A stretch of DNA of 64,000 bases, taken from the NCBI RefSeq assembly GCF_040678635.1, contig NZ_JBFATZ010000011.1, positions 206,703 through 270,702 of the forward strand, written 5' to 3'. Positions 7,140-15,870 of this stretch are shown here, in pieces. Source of the DNA: Thermopolyspora sp040678635. Its GTDB lineage: Bacteria > Actinomycetota > Actinomycetes > Streptosporangiales > Streptosporangiaceae. Both the position numbers and the translations under genes were made by a program. Within the stretch, counting starts at the first letter, position 1. Each line of letters starts with the position of its first letter. Under the pieces are notes generated by a model. It was not told where the DNA came from. It searched no databases and saw only the letters and a program-made list of their open reading frames with translations.

Positions 7140-8435
7140 ATGCCGCACGACCTCACCGAGCTGAAGGTCAACACCGTCACCAAACCGGCCGGCGACCCGG
7201 CCGAGGAACTCACCGCCGACGTGTGCGTGGTCGGCGCGGGCATCGCGGGCCTGTCCGCCGCCGTCGAGGCCCGCGAACTGGGCCGCACGGTGGTGCTCGC
7301 CGACGCCCTGCCGGTCCTCGGCGGCCAGTGCGTCAACTCGCTCATCGGCCTGTTCTGCGGCGTCTACGGGAACGCTCCCGACTACCGGCAGCTCACCCAC
7401 GGCATCTTCACCCCGATGTTCGAGGCCCTGGCCGCGACCGGCGACATCGCCTTCAACCGGCGGCATTCCATGACGGTCGCCTACGACGAGGTCGTGCTGA
7501 GCCGCTGGATCGAGAACCTCGTCTACGAGCTCGGCATCCAGGTCGTGCTCGGCGCGTCCGTCCTCGCCGTGGACACCGATGACGACGCGGGCCGGATCCG
7601 GGCGACCACGTTCGCCACCCGCCACGGCCGGGTGCGGGTACGCGCGGACGGCTTCGTCGACGCCAGCGGCGACGCCGCGCTCGCCTGGGAGGCCGGGCTG
7701 CCGTGCCGGGTCCCCGAGCGCACCATCTGGGGCTCCCAGCAGGTCCGGGTGGAGAACCTGCACGAGGAGTTCCGCCCCGAGCCCGCCGAGATGGTCGCCC
7801 GCATCAAGGAGAACGCCGCCCGGTACGGCCTGCCCCGCCTCGACGGTCTGGCGTTCTTCTTCCAGGGCCGCGACTGGGCCGTCCTCAACATGACGCACGT
7901 TGAGGCCCCCCTGGAGGCCGTCCGCGCCTCCCGCGCGCAGCTGGAGGGCCGCGCCCAGGCCGACCGCGTCGTGGAGTTCCTGCGCCGCGAGTTCCCCAAG
8001 GCGTTCGGCGAGGCGCGGGTGCGCAACTACGGCTTCCCCGGCCGCCGCCAGACCCGCTGGCTCGCCGCCGTACACCAGCTCACCCTGGAGGAGGTGCGCT
8101 CCGGCCACCGCTTCGAGGACGCCGTCGCCCGCACCTCCTGGCCGATCGAGCTGCACGACCGCGTGGAGGGCTACGTGTGGGAGGAGTTCGACTCCGACCA
8201 CGTCCACTACGTGCCGCTGCGCAGCATGCTCGCCCCCGGCGCGCACAACCTCGTCGCCGCCGGACGCTGCGTGGACGGCGACGCCGCCGCGCTGTCCAGC
8301 GTCCGCGTCATGGGCCCGTGCGCCGCCGAGGGGTTCGCCGCCGCGCACGTCCTCGACCTCGCGCGGGACGGCAGCGTCCACGACATCGACCTCGCCGAGC
8401 TGCGCGCCCGCGTGCACGAGAACATCGAGGAGTGA
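7140..8435 (+). CDS. FAD-dependent oxidoreductase (FAD_oxidored type)
   Basis: 431 residues. The N-terminal Rossmann motif VVGAGIAGLSAA starts near residue 30 and is followed by ADALPVLGGQCVNSLIGLFC, the pattern of the FAD_oxidored family (fumarate-reductase-like fold). The C-terminal part has VAAGRCVDGDAAALSSVRVMG, typical of the FAD-closing segment. ATG 7140 has GGAG five bases upstream; the in-frame ATG at 7107 lacks one. It lies 54 bases after the dehydratase and 10 before acnX. It probably oxidizes a hydroxy acid or C-H bond of the shared substrate (inference). Confidence 0.9.
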   Translation: MPHDLTELKVNTVTKPAGDPAEELTADVCVVGAGIAGLSAAVEARELGRTVVLADALPVLGGQCVNSLIGLFCGVYGNAPDYRQLTHGIFTPMFEALAATGDIAFNRRHSMTVAYDEVVLSRWIENLVYELGIQVVLGASVLAVDTDDDAGRIRATTFATRHGRVRVRADGFVDASGDAALAWEAGLPCRVPERTIWGSQQVRVENLHEEFRPEPAEMVARIKENAARYGLPRLDGLAFFFQGRDWAVLNMTHVEAPLEAVRASRAQLEGRAQADRVVEFLRREFPKAFGEARVRNYGFPGRRQTRWLAAVHQLTLEEVRSGHRFEDAVARTSWPIELHDRVEGYVWEEFDSDHVHYVPLRSMLAPGAHNLVAAGRCVDGDAAALSSVRVMGPCAAEGFAAAHVLDLARDGSVHDIDLAELRARVHENIEE

Positions 8436-8445
8436 GGAGGCGCCG

Positions 8446-9726
8446 ATGAGACTGGCCGACGACGAGAAGGCGATGCTCGACGGCGCGGAGGGCCCGGCCG
8501 TCGCCGCCGCCATGGACCTGCTGGTCCGGTACGGCGAGGCCCTGGGCGCCGAGCGCCTGTGCGACATCCGCAACGTGGCCGGCACCATGACCCAGCCCTC
8601 GCCGGTGAAGGCGCGGCTGGTCCGCGAGCACGGCTGGCACAAGGCGTACGCGACCATCAACCTCGACAGCGACGGCGACTTCGAGATCCCGCACATGCGG
8701 GTGCCGACCTGCCAGCTCCAGCACGGCTTCGGCGAGGACGCGCTCGGCGTCGCCCCCTACCCGCGCGAGCTCGTCCAGCTCCAGCAGGACGCCGAGTCGT
8801 ACTATGGCGCGCACGGCGTCAACATCCTCGCCACCTGCACGCCGTACCAGGTGGGCAATCTGCCGGTGCGCGGCGAGCACTGCGCCTGGATGGAGTCCTC
8901 GGCGGTCGTCTACGCCAACTCGGTGCTCGGCGCCCGCACCAACTGCGAGGGCACCGCCTCGACGGGCGCGGCGAGCCTCACCGGCAAGATCCCCTGCTGG
9001 GGCAACCACCTGCCGCGGAACCGTTACGGCACGCATCTCATCGAGGCGGCGGTGCCGGTGGACGGCTTCCTCGACTGGGGCATGCTCGGCTACTTCGTCG
9101 GCGACGCCGTACAGGAGAACCGCCCGGTCGTCGTCGGCGACCTGCGCCGGCCCGACCTGGCGGACCTCAAACACTTCGGCGCGGCCACCGCCTCCTCCGG
9201 CGGCGTGGAAATCTACCACATCCCCGGCATCACCCCCGAAGCGCCCACCCTGGAGGCCGCGTTCGGCGGCGCCGCCGTACCCGAGACAATTGTGTACGGC
9301 GAGCGCGAACGCCGGACCGTCTACGAGACCCTCAACGACCAGGGCGAGAGCACCGACGTCGACTTCGTCCTGCTCGGCTGCCCGCACGCCTCGCTCGATC
9401 AGATCGCCCGCGCCGCCCGCGCCCTGGAGGGCCGCAGGCTCAACCCCGGCACCGAGCTGTGGATCATGGCCCCGCGCGCCCTGCGCACGGTCGCCGACCG
9501 CAGCGGCTACACCGAGATCATCCAGCGGGCGGGCGGCAGGGTCCTCACCGACTCCTGCCCCGCGATGTCCCGGGTCGCCCCCGAGGGCACCCGCGTGTTC
9601 GCCACCGACTCGGCCAAACAGGCCCACTACCTGCCCGCCATCCTCGGCATCGAGGCATGGTTCGGCACCTTGGAGGAGTGCGTCGACGCCGCCGTCACCG
9701 GCACCTGGCGAGGAGAACTCACATGA
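8446..9726 (+). CDS. Aconitase X catalytic (large) subunit
   Basis: 426 residues from ATG 8446 (GAGGAGG upstream). It shows the AcnX signature: MLDGAEGPAVAAAMDLLVRY at the N-terminus, CTPYQVGNLP around residue 131 and WMESSAVVYANSVLGARTN at 148-166. Cys131 (CTPY), Cys312 (GCPHAS) and Cys371 (DSCPAM) match the expected three iron-sulfur ligands. Characterized AcnX proteins are cis-3-hydroxy-L-proline dehydratases in bacteria and phosphomevalonate dehydratases in archaea. Its stop overlaps the small-subunit start by four bases. With an IlvD-type dehydratase in the same operon, the substrate may be a different hydroxy acid. Confidence 0.93.
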   Translation: MRLADDEKAMLDGAEGPAVAAAMDLLVRYGEALGAERLCDIRNVAGTMTQPSPVKARLVREHGWHKAYATINLDSDGDFEIPHMRVPTCQLQHGFGEDALGVAPYPRELVQLQQDAESYYGAHGVNILATCTPYQVGNLPVRGEHCAWMESSAVVYANSVLGARTNCEGTASTGAASLTGKIPCWGNHLPRNRYGTHLIEAAVPVDGFLDWGMLGYFVGDAVQENRPVVVGDLRRPDLADLKHFGAATASSGGVEIYHIPGITPEAPTLEAAFGGAAVPETIVYGERERRTVYETLNDQGESTDVDFVLLGCPHASLDQIARAARALEGRRLNPGTELWIMAPRALRTVADRSGYTEIIQRAGGRVLTDSCPAMSRVAPEGTRVFATDSAKQAHYLPAILGIEAWFGTLEECVDAAVTGTWRGELT

Positions 9727-10145
9727 CCATCACGATCCACGGCCGCGGCATCGTCCCCGGCCGCGCCGAAGGCGAGGCCCTCGTCTCCCACGAGACGATC
9801 TCCGGCTGGGGCGGCATCGACCCCGCCACCGGCACCATCATCGAACGCCGCCACGAACTGTTCGGCGTCAGCTTCGCCGGCAAGATCCTGGTCTTCCCCG
9901 GCGCCAAGGGCTCCTCGGGCTGGTCCGGCTTCTTCCAGAGCACCCGCCTGCTCGGCACGGCCCCCCTGGCGATGGTCTTCACCACCCTGTCCACCAAATC
10001 GGCCCTGGGCGCGGTCGTCACCCGAGTCCCCGCGATCACCGACCTCGACAAGGACCCGGTGGAGATCATCCGCACCGGCGACCACGTCATCGTCGACGCC
10101 GACAAGGGCGTCGTCATCGTGGACCTCGCACCGCGAAACGGCTGA
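9723..10145 (+). CDS. Aconitase X swivel-domain (small) subunit
   Basis: 140 residues. It begins ITIHGRGIVPGRAEGEALVS and contains GKILVFPGAKGSSGWSGFF, the phosphate/carboxylate-binding GxxGSS segment of the AcnX swivel (DUF126) domain. In many bacteria this domain is fused to the large subunit; here it is separate and translationally coupled through an ATGA overlap. It completes the active site of the upstream protein. A GC-rich hairpin follows. Confidence 0.93.
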   Translation: MTITIHGRGIVPGRAEGEALVSHETISGWGGIDPATGTIIERRHELFGVSFAGKILVFPGAKGSSGWSGFFQSTRLLGTAPLAMVFTTLSTKSALGAVVTRVPAITDLDKDPVEIIRTGDHVIVDADKGVVIVDLAPRNG

Positions 10146-10163
10146 TCGCGAACGCGGGTGGGA

Positions 10164-10188
10164 CCCCGCCGCGCCCGATCAGGCGGGG
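10164..10188 (+). terminator. Hairpin after the aconitase X operon
   Basis: CCCCGCC (10164-10170) pairs with GGCGGGG (10182-10188) over an 11-base loop, 19 bases after the acnX small-subunit stop. Plausible operon end. Confidence 0.5.
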
Positions 10189-10601
10189 CGGCCGGGGTGC
10201 TGCGGGCCGCGCTGTGGCGGTGGCCCATCCGGCTCGACGGGGCGGTCAGTCGGTCAGTCGGTCCCGTCGGCGGCGTCGAGCAGAAGGCGATCGGCGCGGA
10301 GGCGGTGGGCTCGGGGCTGCTCATCGCCCCACATGAGGAGATCGGCGGGGCCCGGCAGGCCAAGACGCTGGACCTGGCCGCGCACGGTATCGAGACGCCT
10401 GACCAGGCCCTCGCCCTTCTCTCCGGCGAGGCGTGAACGCACAAAGCCGTTGTCCTCCTTCCGTGTCCCTTTTCGCGGTCCTTTTTCCGGTCCTTCTTTC
10501 GCAAAGGTTCGCGCTACCCGGTGGCCCAGGCCGGATAGGACGCCGGGGCGAGGGTACGGCCGCCTGTCTGGGAGGCCGCACGGAGCGGGAGGTGCGACGG
10601 G
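10189..10601. other. Gap without a convincing gene
   Basis: Short frames exist on both strands, for example minus 10254-10442 (contains QVQRLGLPGPADLLMWG) and plus up to 10436 (ends TPDQALALLSGEA). They overlap and neither has a convincing ribosome site or family. The last ~60 bases carry GGGAGGTGCGACGG, which serves the cytochrome b start. Nothing else is seen. Confidence 0.4.
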
Positions 10602-12107
10602 ATGGGTGTGCAGTCATCACTCACCGCACTTGATGACCGGCTGGGCGTCGCCCGTGGGCTGCGGCGCAACATCCGCAAACTGTTCCCCGACCACTGGTCC
10701 TTCTTGCTGGGCGAGATCGCCCTCTACAGCCTGGTGACGCTGATCCTCACCGGGACGTTCCTGACGTTCTGGTTCACCCCCACGATGGGCGAGATCGTGT
10801 ACGACGGGCCGTACCAGCCGTTGCGGGGCGTCTCAATGAGCCAGGCGTACGCCTCGACGCTCGACATCAGCTTCGAGGTGCGCGGCGGGCTGCTGGTACG
10901 GCAGATGCACCACTGGGCGGCGCTGGTGTTCGTCGCGGCCATCATGGCCCACCTGCTGCGCGTGTTCTTCAACGGCGCGTTCCGCAAACCGCGCGAGCTC
11001 AACTGGATGATCGGCGTCGGCATGCTCGTGCTCGCCATCGCCGAGGGCTTCACCGGCTACTCCCTCCCCGACGACCTGCTCTCGGGCACCGGCCTGCGCA
11101 TCGCCCAGGGCATCGTCCTGTCCATCCCCGTCGCCGGAACCTACCTCTCGGCCCTGGTCTTCGGCGGCGGGTTCCCCGGCGACATCATCATCAGCCGCCT
11201 GTACCCGGTGCACATCCTGCTGATCCCCGGCCTCCTGCTCGCCCTCGTCACCGCCCACCTGATGCTGGTATGGGTGCAGAAGCACACCCAGCAGCACGGC
11301 CTACACCGCGCCGAGGACAACATCGTCGGCACGCCCGTCCACCCGTCCTTCGCCGCCAAGAGCATCGCGTTCCTGCTGTTCACCCTCGCGGTGATCGCCG
11401 GACTCGCCACATTCGCGCAGATCAACCCGGTCTGGCTGTACGGCCCCTACACCCCGGCCAACACCTCCTCCTTCGCCCAGCCCGACTGGTACATCGGCTT
11501 CCTGGAGGGCACCCTGCGCCTAATGCCGTCCCTGGAAACCAACGTCGCAGGCCACACCATCTCCTGGAACGTCCTCGTCCCCGCAGTGATCTTCCCCCTG
11601 CTCTTCTTCACCGTCCTGGCCGCCGTCCCCTACCTCTACCGACGCTTCACCGGCGACCGCGAGCCCCACCACCTCGCCGACCGCGCCCGCGACGTCCCCA
11701 CCCGCACCGGCCTCGGCGTCGCCGGCATCACCCTGTTCGGCGTGGCCTGGGCCTCCGGCGCGCAGGACGCGATCGCCCGCTACTTCAACCTCAACCTGTT
11801 CGACCTGGTGTGGTTCTTCCGCGTCGCCCTCTTCGCCGCGCCACTGCTCGCCCTGTTCGTCGCCCGCCGCGTCTGCCTGGGTCTCCAATTGAGCGACCAC
11901 GAGCTCCTCGACCACGGCGTGGAAACCGGCGTCATCGAGCGCGCCCCCACAGGCGGCTACTACGAGCTCACCACCCCACCCCGCCCGGAGGACCGGGCGA
12001 AGATCGAGTACGACGGCCGGTACGCCGTGGAACACGACGGCGAGGTCGCCCGCCGCCCCCGCGAACCGGCCCGGCAACGATCGTCGGACTCCGGTCGAGA
12101 ACACTAA
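10602..12107 (+). CDS. qcrB: Orphan cytochrome b subunit (QcrB-like)
   Basis: 501 residues, somewhat shorter than the usual actinobacterial QcrB of about 540. Heme-ligating histidine pairs are visible in RQMHHWAALVFVAAIMAHLL and YPVHILLIPGLLLALVTAHL, and the Qo-site region has QPDWYIGFLEG. The C-terminus is charged. In actinobacteria qcrB normally follows qcrC and qcrA; neither is here, nor any other bc1 or oxidase gene. It is therefore a second copy that may join the bc1-aa3 supercomplex as an alternative quinol-oxidizing subunit, or serve another partner (inference). ATG with GGGAGG upstream. Confidence 0.9.
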   Translation: MGVQSSLTALDDRLGVARGLRRNIRKLFPDHWSFLLGEIALYSLVTLILTGTFLTFWFTPTMGEIVYDGPYQPLRGVSMSQAYASTLDISFEVRGGLLVRQMHHWAALVFVAAIMAHLLRVFFNGAFRKPRELNWMIGVGMLVLAIAEGFTGYSLPDDLLSGTGLRIAQGIVLSIPVAGTYLSALVFGGGFPGDIIISRLYPVHILLIPGLLLALVTAHLMLVWVQKHTQQHGLHRAEDNIVGTPVHPSFAAKSIAFLLFTLAVIAGLATFAQINPVWLYGPYTPANTSSFAQPDWYIGFLEGTLRLMPSLETNVAGHTISWNVLVPAVIFPLLFFTVLAAVPYLYRRFTGDREPHHLADRARDVPTRTGLGVAGITLFGVAWASGAQDAIARYFNLNLFDLVWFFRVALFAAPLLALFVARRVCLGLQLSDHELLDHGVETGVIERAPTGGYYELTTPPRPEDRAKIEYDGRYAVEHDGEVARRPREPARQRSSDSGREH

Positions 12108-12891
12108 GGTTTCCAACTTGCTCGCGCAGGCCAGTGCGGTCGTCCCCTCGGCACAGCAGCCTGCCCTGCCTCGGTAATGATCTGTATGCCGGGGTGATCG
12201 TTCAGCCAGGCACCCGGCGCTTCCGCCGACCGTCCGGCGGCACGTCACCCGGACGGGCCTGCTCGGGCCGATAGTCTTCGCATCGCGGTCGTCGTCGCCG
12301 CCGCAGCGAACCCGCCGTACCCGCAGGTGACGCACCGGCTCCCGGCTGTCGGCACCGTGTCGCGCACCCGCCGCCTGCCGCCGTGTAAGCGCCGGGGAGC
12401 CGTCCCGCACCGCGAGCACGCCGCCGTGATGGTGCGGGTTCCGGCCCGGGATCCGTAGCGGCCTGCCCGGTCTGCCCGGCCGGTCCACCTGGCCGTCCCG
12501 CAGGCCGGCCAGGCAAGGGGAAAGAAGCCTGCGAGCGACTCCGAGATTGTCATCCGGCAGGGTCGGCAACCCCGGAGGCTGGGCGCTGGAGGATCACCGA
12601 ATCAGTGCCAGGGCCGGTCTTCCACCGGCACCGGCAGGCGGAACGGGCGGCCGAGGCGGCGTGCGTAGCGGTACCGGTCGGTGGCGAGGTGCCTCGTCCG
12701 GTGTCCTCGCCTCGTCCTTGCCGGGGGTCCTTGCCGGGGTCCTTGCGGGGGGTTGCGGGTGGGGGTGTTGCCCCGCGGGGGTTGTCAGAGGGGGTAGCGG
12801 TCGGGGTGGACGGTGTGGGTGCGTTCGGCGGGGGTTTCCCACACCAGGGTGCCGGGGCTGGGCTGGGTGAGTTTCCACCCGTCTGTCTGCT
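12108..12891. other. Non-coding stretch with G-rich repeats
   Basis: About 780 bases without a supportable gene. Codon bias is inconsistent in all frames and no family motif appears. The distal third is G-rich and leads into the truncated TPR gene, so it may be eroded coding sequence of that gene. Confidence 0.4.
12713..12765 (+). repeat. GTCCTTGCCGGG-type repeats with a G-quadruplex-like run
   Basis: The unit GTCCTTGCCGGG recurs three times with drift. From 12723 to 12765 there are five G runs of 3-6 separated by 1-8 bases, which fits the pattern of an intramolecular quadruplex. Confidence 0.5.
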
Positions 12892-12894
12892 TGA

Positions 12895-13293
12895 GGCGAT
12901 GACGCCCATCAGCTGGGGGTGCTGGCGGAGTTGCGGGGGGATTACGGGGAGGCGGAGCGGTTGTACCGCAGTTCCCTGGAGATTGACGAGCGGCTGGGCG
13001 ACTTGGCCGGCATGGCTACGACCTACTCACAACTCGGGAACCTGATGGCCGTGGTCGAATCCCCGGTGCAGGCTATCGCCTGCCATATACGCGCGCTGGC
13101 GATCAGGCTCAGGTTGCAGACTCCGGAAGCGGTTAACAATCTTGAGCGCTTGAGCGAGTATCGACGGCTGCTCGGTGCCGAATCGTTTGTGCAAGCTGTT
13201 CAAGAGTCGGTGGGGACTGATGACACTCGCCAGCTCCTTGACATGCTTGATTGGTACGACGAGCAACAGAAGGATCAACCGTCTACGGCGTGA
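12895..13293 (+). pseudogene. 3' remnant of a TPR protein
   Basis: The frame opens right after an in-frame TGA (12892-12894) and at once reads as the middle of a tetratricopeptide repeat: DDAHQLGVLAELRGDYGEAE, followed by LYRSSLEIDERLGDLAGMA. The C-terminal half (SEYRRLLGAESFVQAV, then LLDMLDWYDEQQ) resembles the ends of large NB-ARC/TPR regulators. The N-terminal effector and NTPase part is missing. GTG 12919 could start a 124-residue piece, but no good ribosome site is seen. Probably a decayed gene. Confidence 0.65.
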
Positions 13294-13707
13294 CGGTGTC
13301 GCTTGCGTGGTCTGGCGATGTCGGGGTGTCTGGTGCCCTGTGTTGCTGCACGAGGTTCCTGACGATCAGGGGCGGCGGAGCTTCGGTGCCGGCCTGGCCT
13401 CGTCCTGTTCGCCTGCGTACGTGCTGCCGTACGTTCCTGTGCTGTCTGAGGGAGCGGGGGCGGCGTGGTGAACAGCATGGCGGTGTCCGCGCTCGATTGT
13501 GGACGGGGTCGCACTGGCCGGGCTGCGTTCTGGGGGCGCGGGCGAGGGTGATGGGTTTCGGCTGGTCAGGTGGGGGCTGAGGTGCGGCGGTGGGTGTGAA
13601 GCGGGTGGCTCCACACCCACCCGACCTGATGTCTTGCGGCCCATGCGAGTCGCGCGGACCGGTTCCTCATCGGGGTTGCCTCCCCGATGACTGCCGTCGT
13701 GCCGGAT
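13294..13707. other. Gap with no recognisable gene
   Basis: About 410 bases between the TPR remnant and the DUF397 gene. Frames on both strands are low in coding quality. No hairpin or repeat stands out. Confidence 0.4.
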
Positions 13708-14085
13708 CTACTCGGCCTGCGCCTGGGCCTCGGTCTCCTCGGGCTCCTCGTCGGCCAGGTCGTCGAACTCGCCGTCGAGTACGCCGAGGCGGAACGCTTC
13801 CCACTCGGCCGGGGTGAAGTACAGCTTGGGGCCGTCGGGGTCCTTGGAGTCGCGGACGACGTACAGGCGGTCGTACTCGGCCTTGTGCGCGGCGCCTACG
13901 GCCAGTTCGGCCGTCTCCACGAAGTTGGGGTCCGTCTTGTCGATGATCGTCACTTCGACGCAGTTGCCTTCGTTGGCTCCGCTGTGGCTGGACTTGCGCC
14001 AGACGCCAACCTCGACGCAGTCGCCTCCGCTGGCACCGCTCCGACTGGCCTTGCGCCAGACCACATTGGTCAGGTCTATGTCCAT
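13708..14085 (-). CDS. DUF397 domain protein with a duplicated motif
   Basis: 125 residues. DUF397 proteins carry one W-R-K-S-S-x-S-G ... CVEV unit. Here there are two: VVWRKASRSGASGGDCVEV near residue 8 and VWRKSSHSGANEGNCVEV near residue 27, then a longer acidic tail with YFTPAEWEAFRLGVLDGEFD. The start overlaps the end of the upstream XRE gene by 10 bases. In Streptomyces such small proteins work with the adjacent XRE/DUF5753 regulator in development and antibiotic control (whiJ- and abaA-type loci), possibly as antitoxin-like partners. Confidence 0.9.
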   Translation of the reverse strand: MDIDLTNVVWRKASRSGASGGDCVEVGVWRKSSHSGANEGNCVEVTIIDKTDPNFVETAELAVGAAHKAEYDRLYVVRDSKDPDGPKLYFTPAEWEAFRLGVLDGEFDDLADEEPEETEAQAQAE

Positions 14086-14900
14086 TTCTCCTCCACCACG
14101 TTAGATATGAAGTCTAGGCTCGCCGGTCCGGGCAGGGCGAGGGAACGAATTGCCTCATACCAGCCGACGAGTGTCGCTACGTCATCCTGTTGCTCGGTAA
14201 CGTAGCCCTTACCTACGCCCTCGACATACACGACATCCGGTTCGCCGGACACACTAGCTATCACGAATGCCCCGGTGAGGCCGAGCAGGGCTTGGGAGCC
14301 AATAGGTACCACTTGAATGCTGATTCTAGGGCCCATTGCGGCATTGATCAGTGCCAGGAGTTGGTCCCGCATGACCTTCTTGTCGCCGACGGGCCGATGC
14401 AACACTCCCTCATCGAGGACCACGCACAACAGTGGCGGTTTGGCCCTATCAAGGATTTCCTGTCGAGCCAATCTAGCGGTTACCGTTTCCTCAACCTGTT
14501 CCAGCGTGCGATCGGGGCGCTGCGAGATGATCGCTCGGGCGTAGTCCGCAGTCTGAAGTAAACCAGGGACGAGCAGCGGCTCCCAACTCCTGAGCAGATG
14601 GGCGCTCTCCTCGATGTCCATCCAGCGGTGGAACCAGCCAGGGAACGGAGACTTGCGTGCGAGCCGCCACAGCCGGGTCAACGCGCCGTCGGTGCTGAGG
14701 GCTTCGTCGCAGAGCTTGGCGAACTCGCGGCGCGGAGGCCGCTTGCCGGTCTCGATCGCGCCGATCTGGGACGTCGAGTAGTTGATCTTCTCGCCGAGTT
14801 GCTCCAGGGTCAGGCCCGCCTTCGTACGGTAATGCCGCAGTTCAGAACCGAAGAACGCCAATGGGCTCTCGGCCGGGTCGAGATCGCGAGGCGCGGGCAT
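14076..14900 (-). CDS. XRE-type helix-turn-helix regulator with DUF5753
   Basis: 274 residues. The N-terminal HTH (residues ~14-72) includes LTLEQLGEKINYSTSQIGAI and ETGKRPPRREF. The DUF5753 domain fills the rest, with LVPGLLQTADYARAI and the C-terminal Trp-Tyr segment VGWYEAIRSLAL. ATG 14900 lacks a strong ribosome site. It forms an overlapping pair with the DUF397 gene, and is divergent from the 15126 gene with a 225-base gap likely to hold its operator. Confidence 0.92.
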   Translation of the reverse strand: MPAPRDLDPAESPLAFFGSELRHYRTKAGLTLEQLGEKINYSTSQIGAIETGKRPPRREFAKLCDEALSTDGALTRLWRLARKSPFPGWFHRWMDIEESAHLLRSWEPLLVPGLLQTADYARAIISQRPDRTLEQVEETVTARLARQEILDRAKPPLLCVVLDEGVLHRPVGDKKVMRDQLLALINAAMGPRISIQVVPIGSQALLGLTGAFVIASVSGEPDVVYVEGVGKGYVTEQQDDVATLVGWYEAIRSLALPGPASLDFISNVVEEKWT

Positions 14901-15125
14901 GGGGGCCTCCCAAGGGTCTGTGACGCTGCTTGAGTCGGTGCCGCACGGGTTCCCGAAGCGTTCCGCGCATCGCCTCCGGTCGCGTGGCGCGTTCCCGCGC
15001 CAAGCGCTTTGGACGGTCGGCGTTGCGCGTCCGGCAATGCGGTATCCGTTCGCTTACACACCGTAGTGGACCGGCGGCATGCTGAGGGGCCGGAAATCAA
15101 CGAAATCCCGCCACGGAAGGTGCCG

Positions 15126-15587
15126 ATGTCCTTCTACGCCTCGAAGTCCGAGCGTAACGAGCAGGACCACCTCAAGCGGCTGGAGCGCCTCGGCGACCTC
15201 CTCGCCGCCCACGGACTCCACACCCGCGTGTACCGCCACGTCTGCCTGCGCCTGTTCCAGAACGAGCTCGCCCCGCCCGCCTGGCACGAGCCCGTCCTGT
15301 CCGTCCGCCGCCCCGGGCCGAACCGTTCCGCCTGCATGGAGATCACCGTCCGGCCCGCCAAGCCCGCCTTCAGCGTCACCCTCCCCGGCGGACGCGCCCT
15401 CTGGGCTTACCACGGCGACGAGAGGGCCGTGATCGCCTTCGTACGCGCGATCCTCGACGCCTGGCCCCGCGAGCTTGAGGATCCGCAGGTGGGCCGGCAG
15501 GGGCGGCCAGAAGATCGCGACGTGCCGGGCGTGGCGGCGCGGGAAGACGCCTGGGACGGCCGGTGCGGGCCGGTCGGCCCGCGATAG
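15126..15587 (+). CDS. Hypothetical protein beside the XRE/DUF397 pair
   Basis: 153 residues from ATG 15126 (GGAAGG upstream). It starts with a charged helix (KSERNEQDHLKRLERLGDLL), then a strand-rich middle with LWAYHGDERAVIAFVRAILD, and ends in a polar tail. No catalytic motif is evident. Small proteins of this kind are often found divergent from XRE/DUF397 modules, where the trio may act as one regulatory unit (inference). Terminated by tandem repeats and a strong hairpin. Confidence 0.7.
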   Translation: MSFYASKSERNEQDHLKRLERLGDLLAAHGLHTRVYRHVCLRLFQNELAPPAWHEPVLSVRRPGPNRSACMEITVRPAKPAFSVTLPGGRALWAYHGDERAVIAFVRAILDAWPRELEDPQVGRQGRPEDRDVPGVAAREDAWDGRCGPVGPR

Positions 15588-15603
15588 GACGATCGCGGCG
15601 ATG

Positions 15604-15708
15604 GGGTGGCGTCGGTGAGGGGACCGTGCCCGAGGGGTGGCGTCGGTGATGACGCGAGGGGACCGTGCCCGAGGGATAGCGTCGGTGATGACGCGATGAC
15701 GTGATGGC
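15604..15708 (+). repeat. Three tandem copies of a 30-39 base unit
   Basis: The core GGCGTCGGTGA starts each copy, followed by (TGACGC)GAGGGGACCGTGCCCGAG. The first copy lacks the TGACGC insert and the third is truncated. Located between the 15126 gene and its terminator. Confidence 0.7.
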
Positions 15709-15745
15709 GGGTGGGGCGGCGCCCGTGATGAGGCGGGTTCATGGG

Positions 15746-15779
15746 CAATGGCCCCTCGCGTCGTCGCGAGGGGCCATTG
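15746..15779. terminator. Strong bidirectional terminator
   Basis: Perfect 15-bp stem CAATGGCCCCTCGCG / CGCGAGGGGCCATTG with loop TCGT. It lies between convergent genes (hypothetical 15126-15587 and the crystallin-like gene 15871-16191) and can serve both. Confidence 0.85.
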
Positions 15780-15870
15780 GGTTGGCTCGGCTTCTGATCG
15801 CGGTTTCACGATCCGTTCGGACGCCCGTTCGCGGCCCGCGCCAGCGGAAGCCGGGGCGTACCCTGGTGGA

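Noticed and set aside
4845..8696. 1283-codon open frame on the minus strand
   Set aside because: It is the antisense shadow of the dehydratase and FAD oxidoreductase genes: composition is skewed, there are no motifs, and the plus strand has clear families.
12547..12870. 107-codon plus ORF in the G-rich gap
   Set aside because: Gly/Arg/Cys-rich translation of G-rich repeats; not protein-like.
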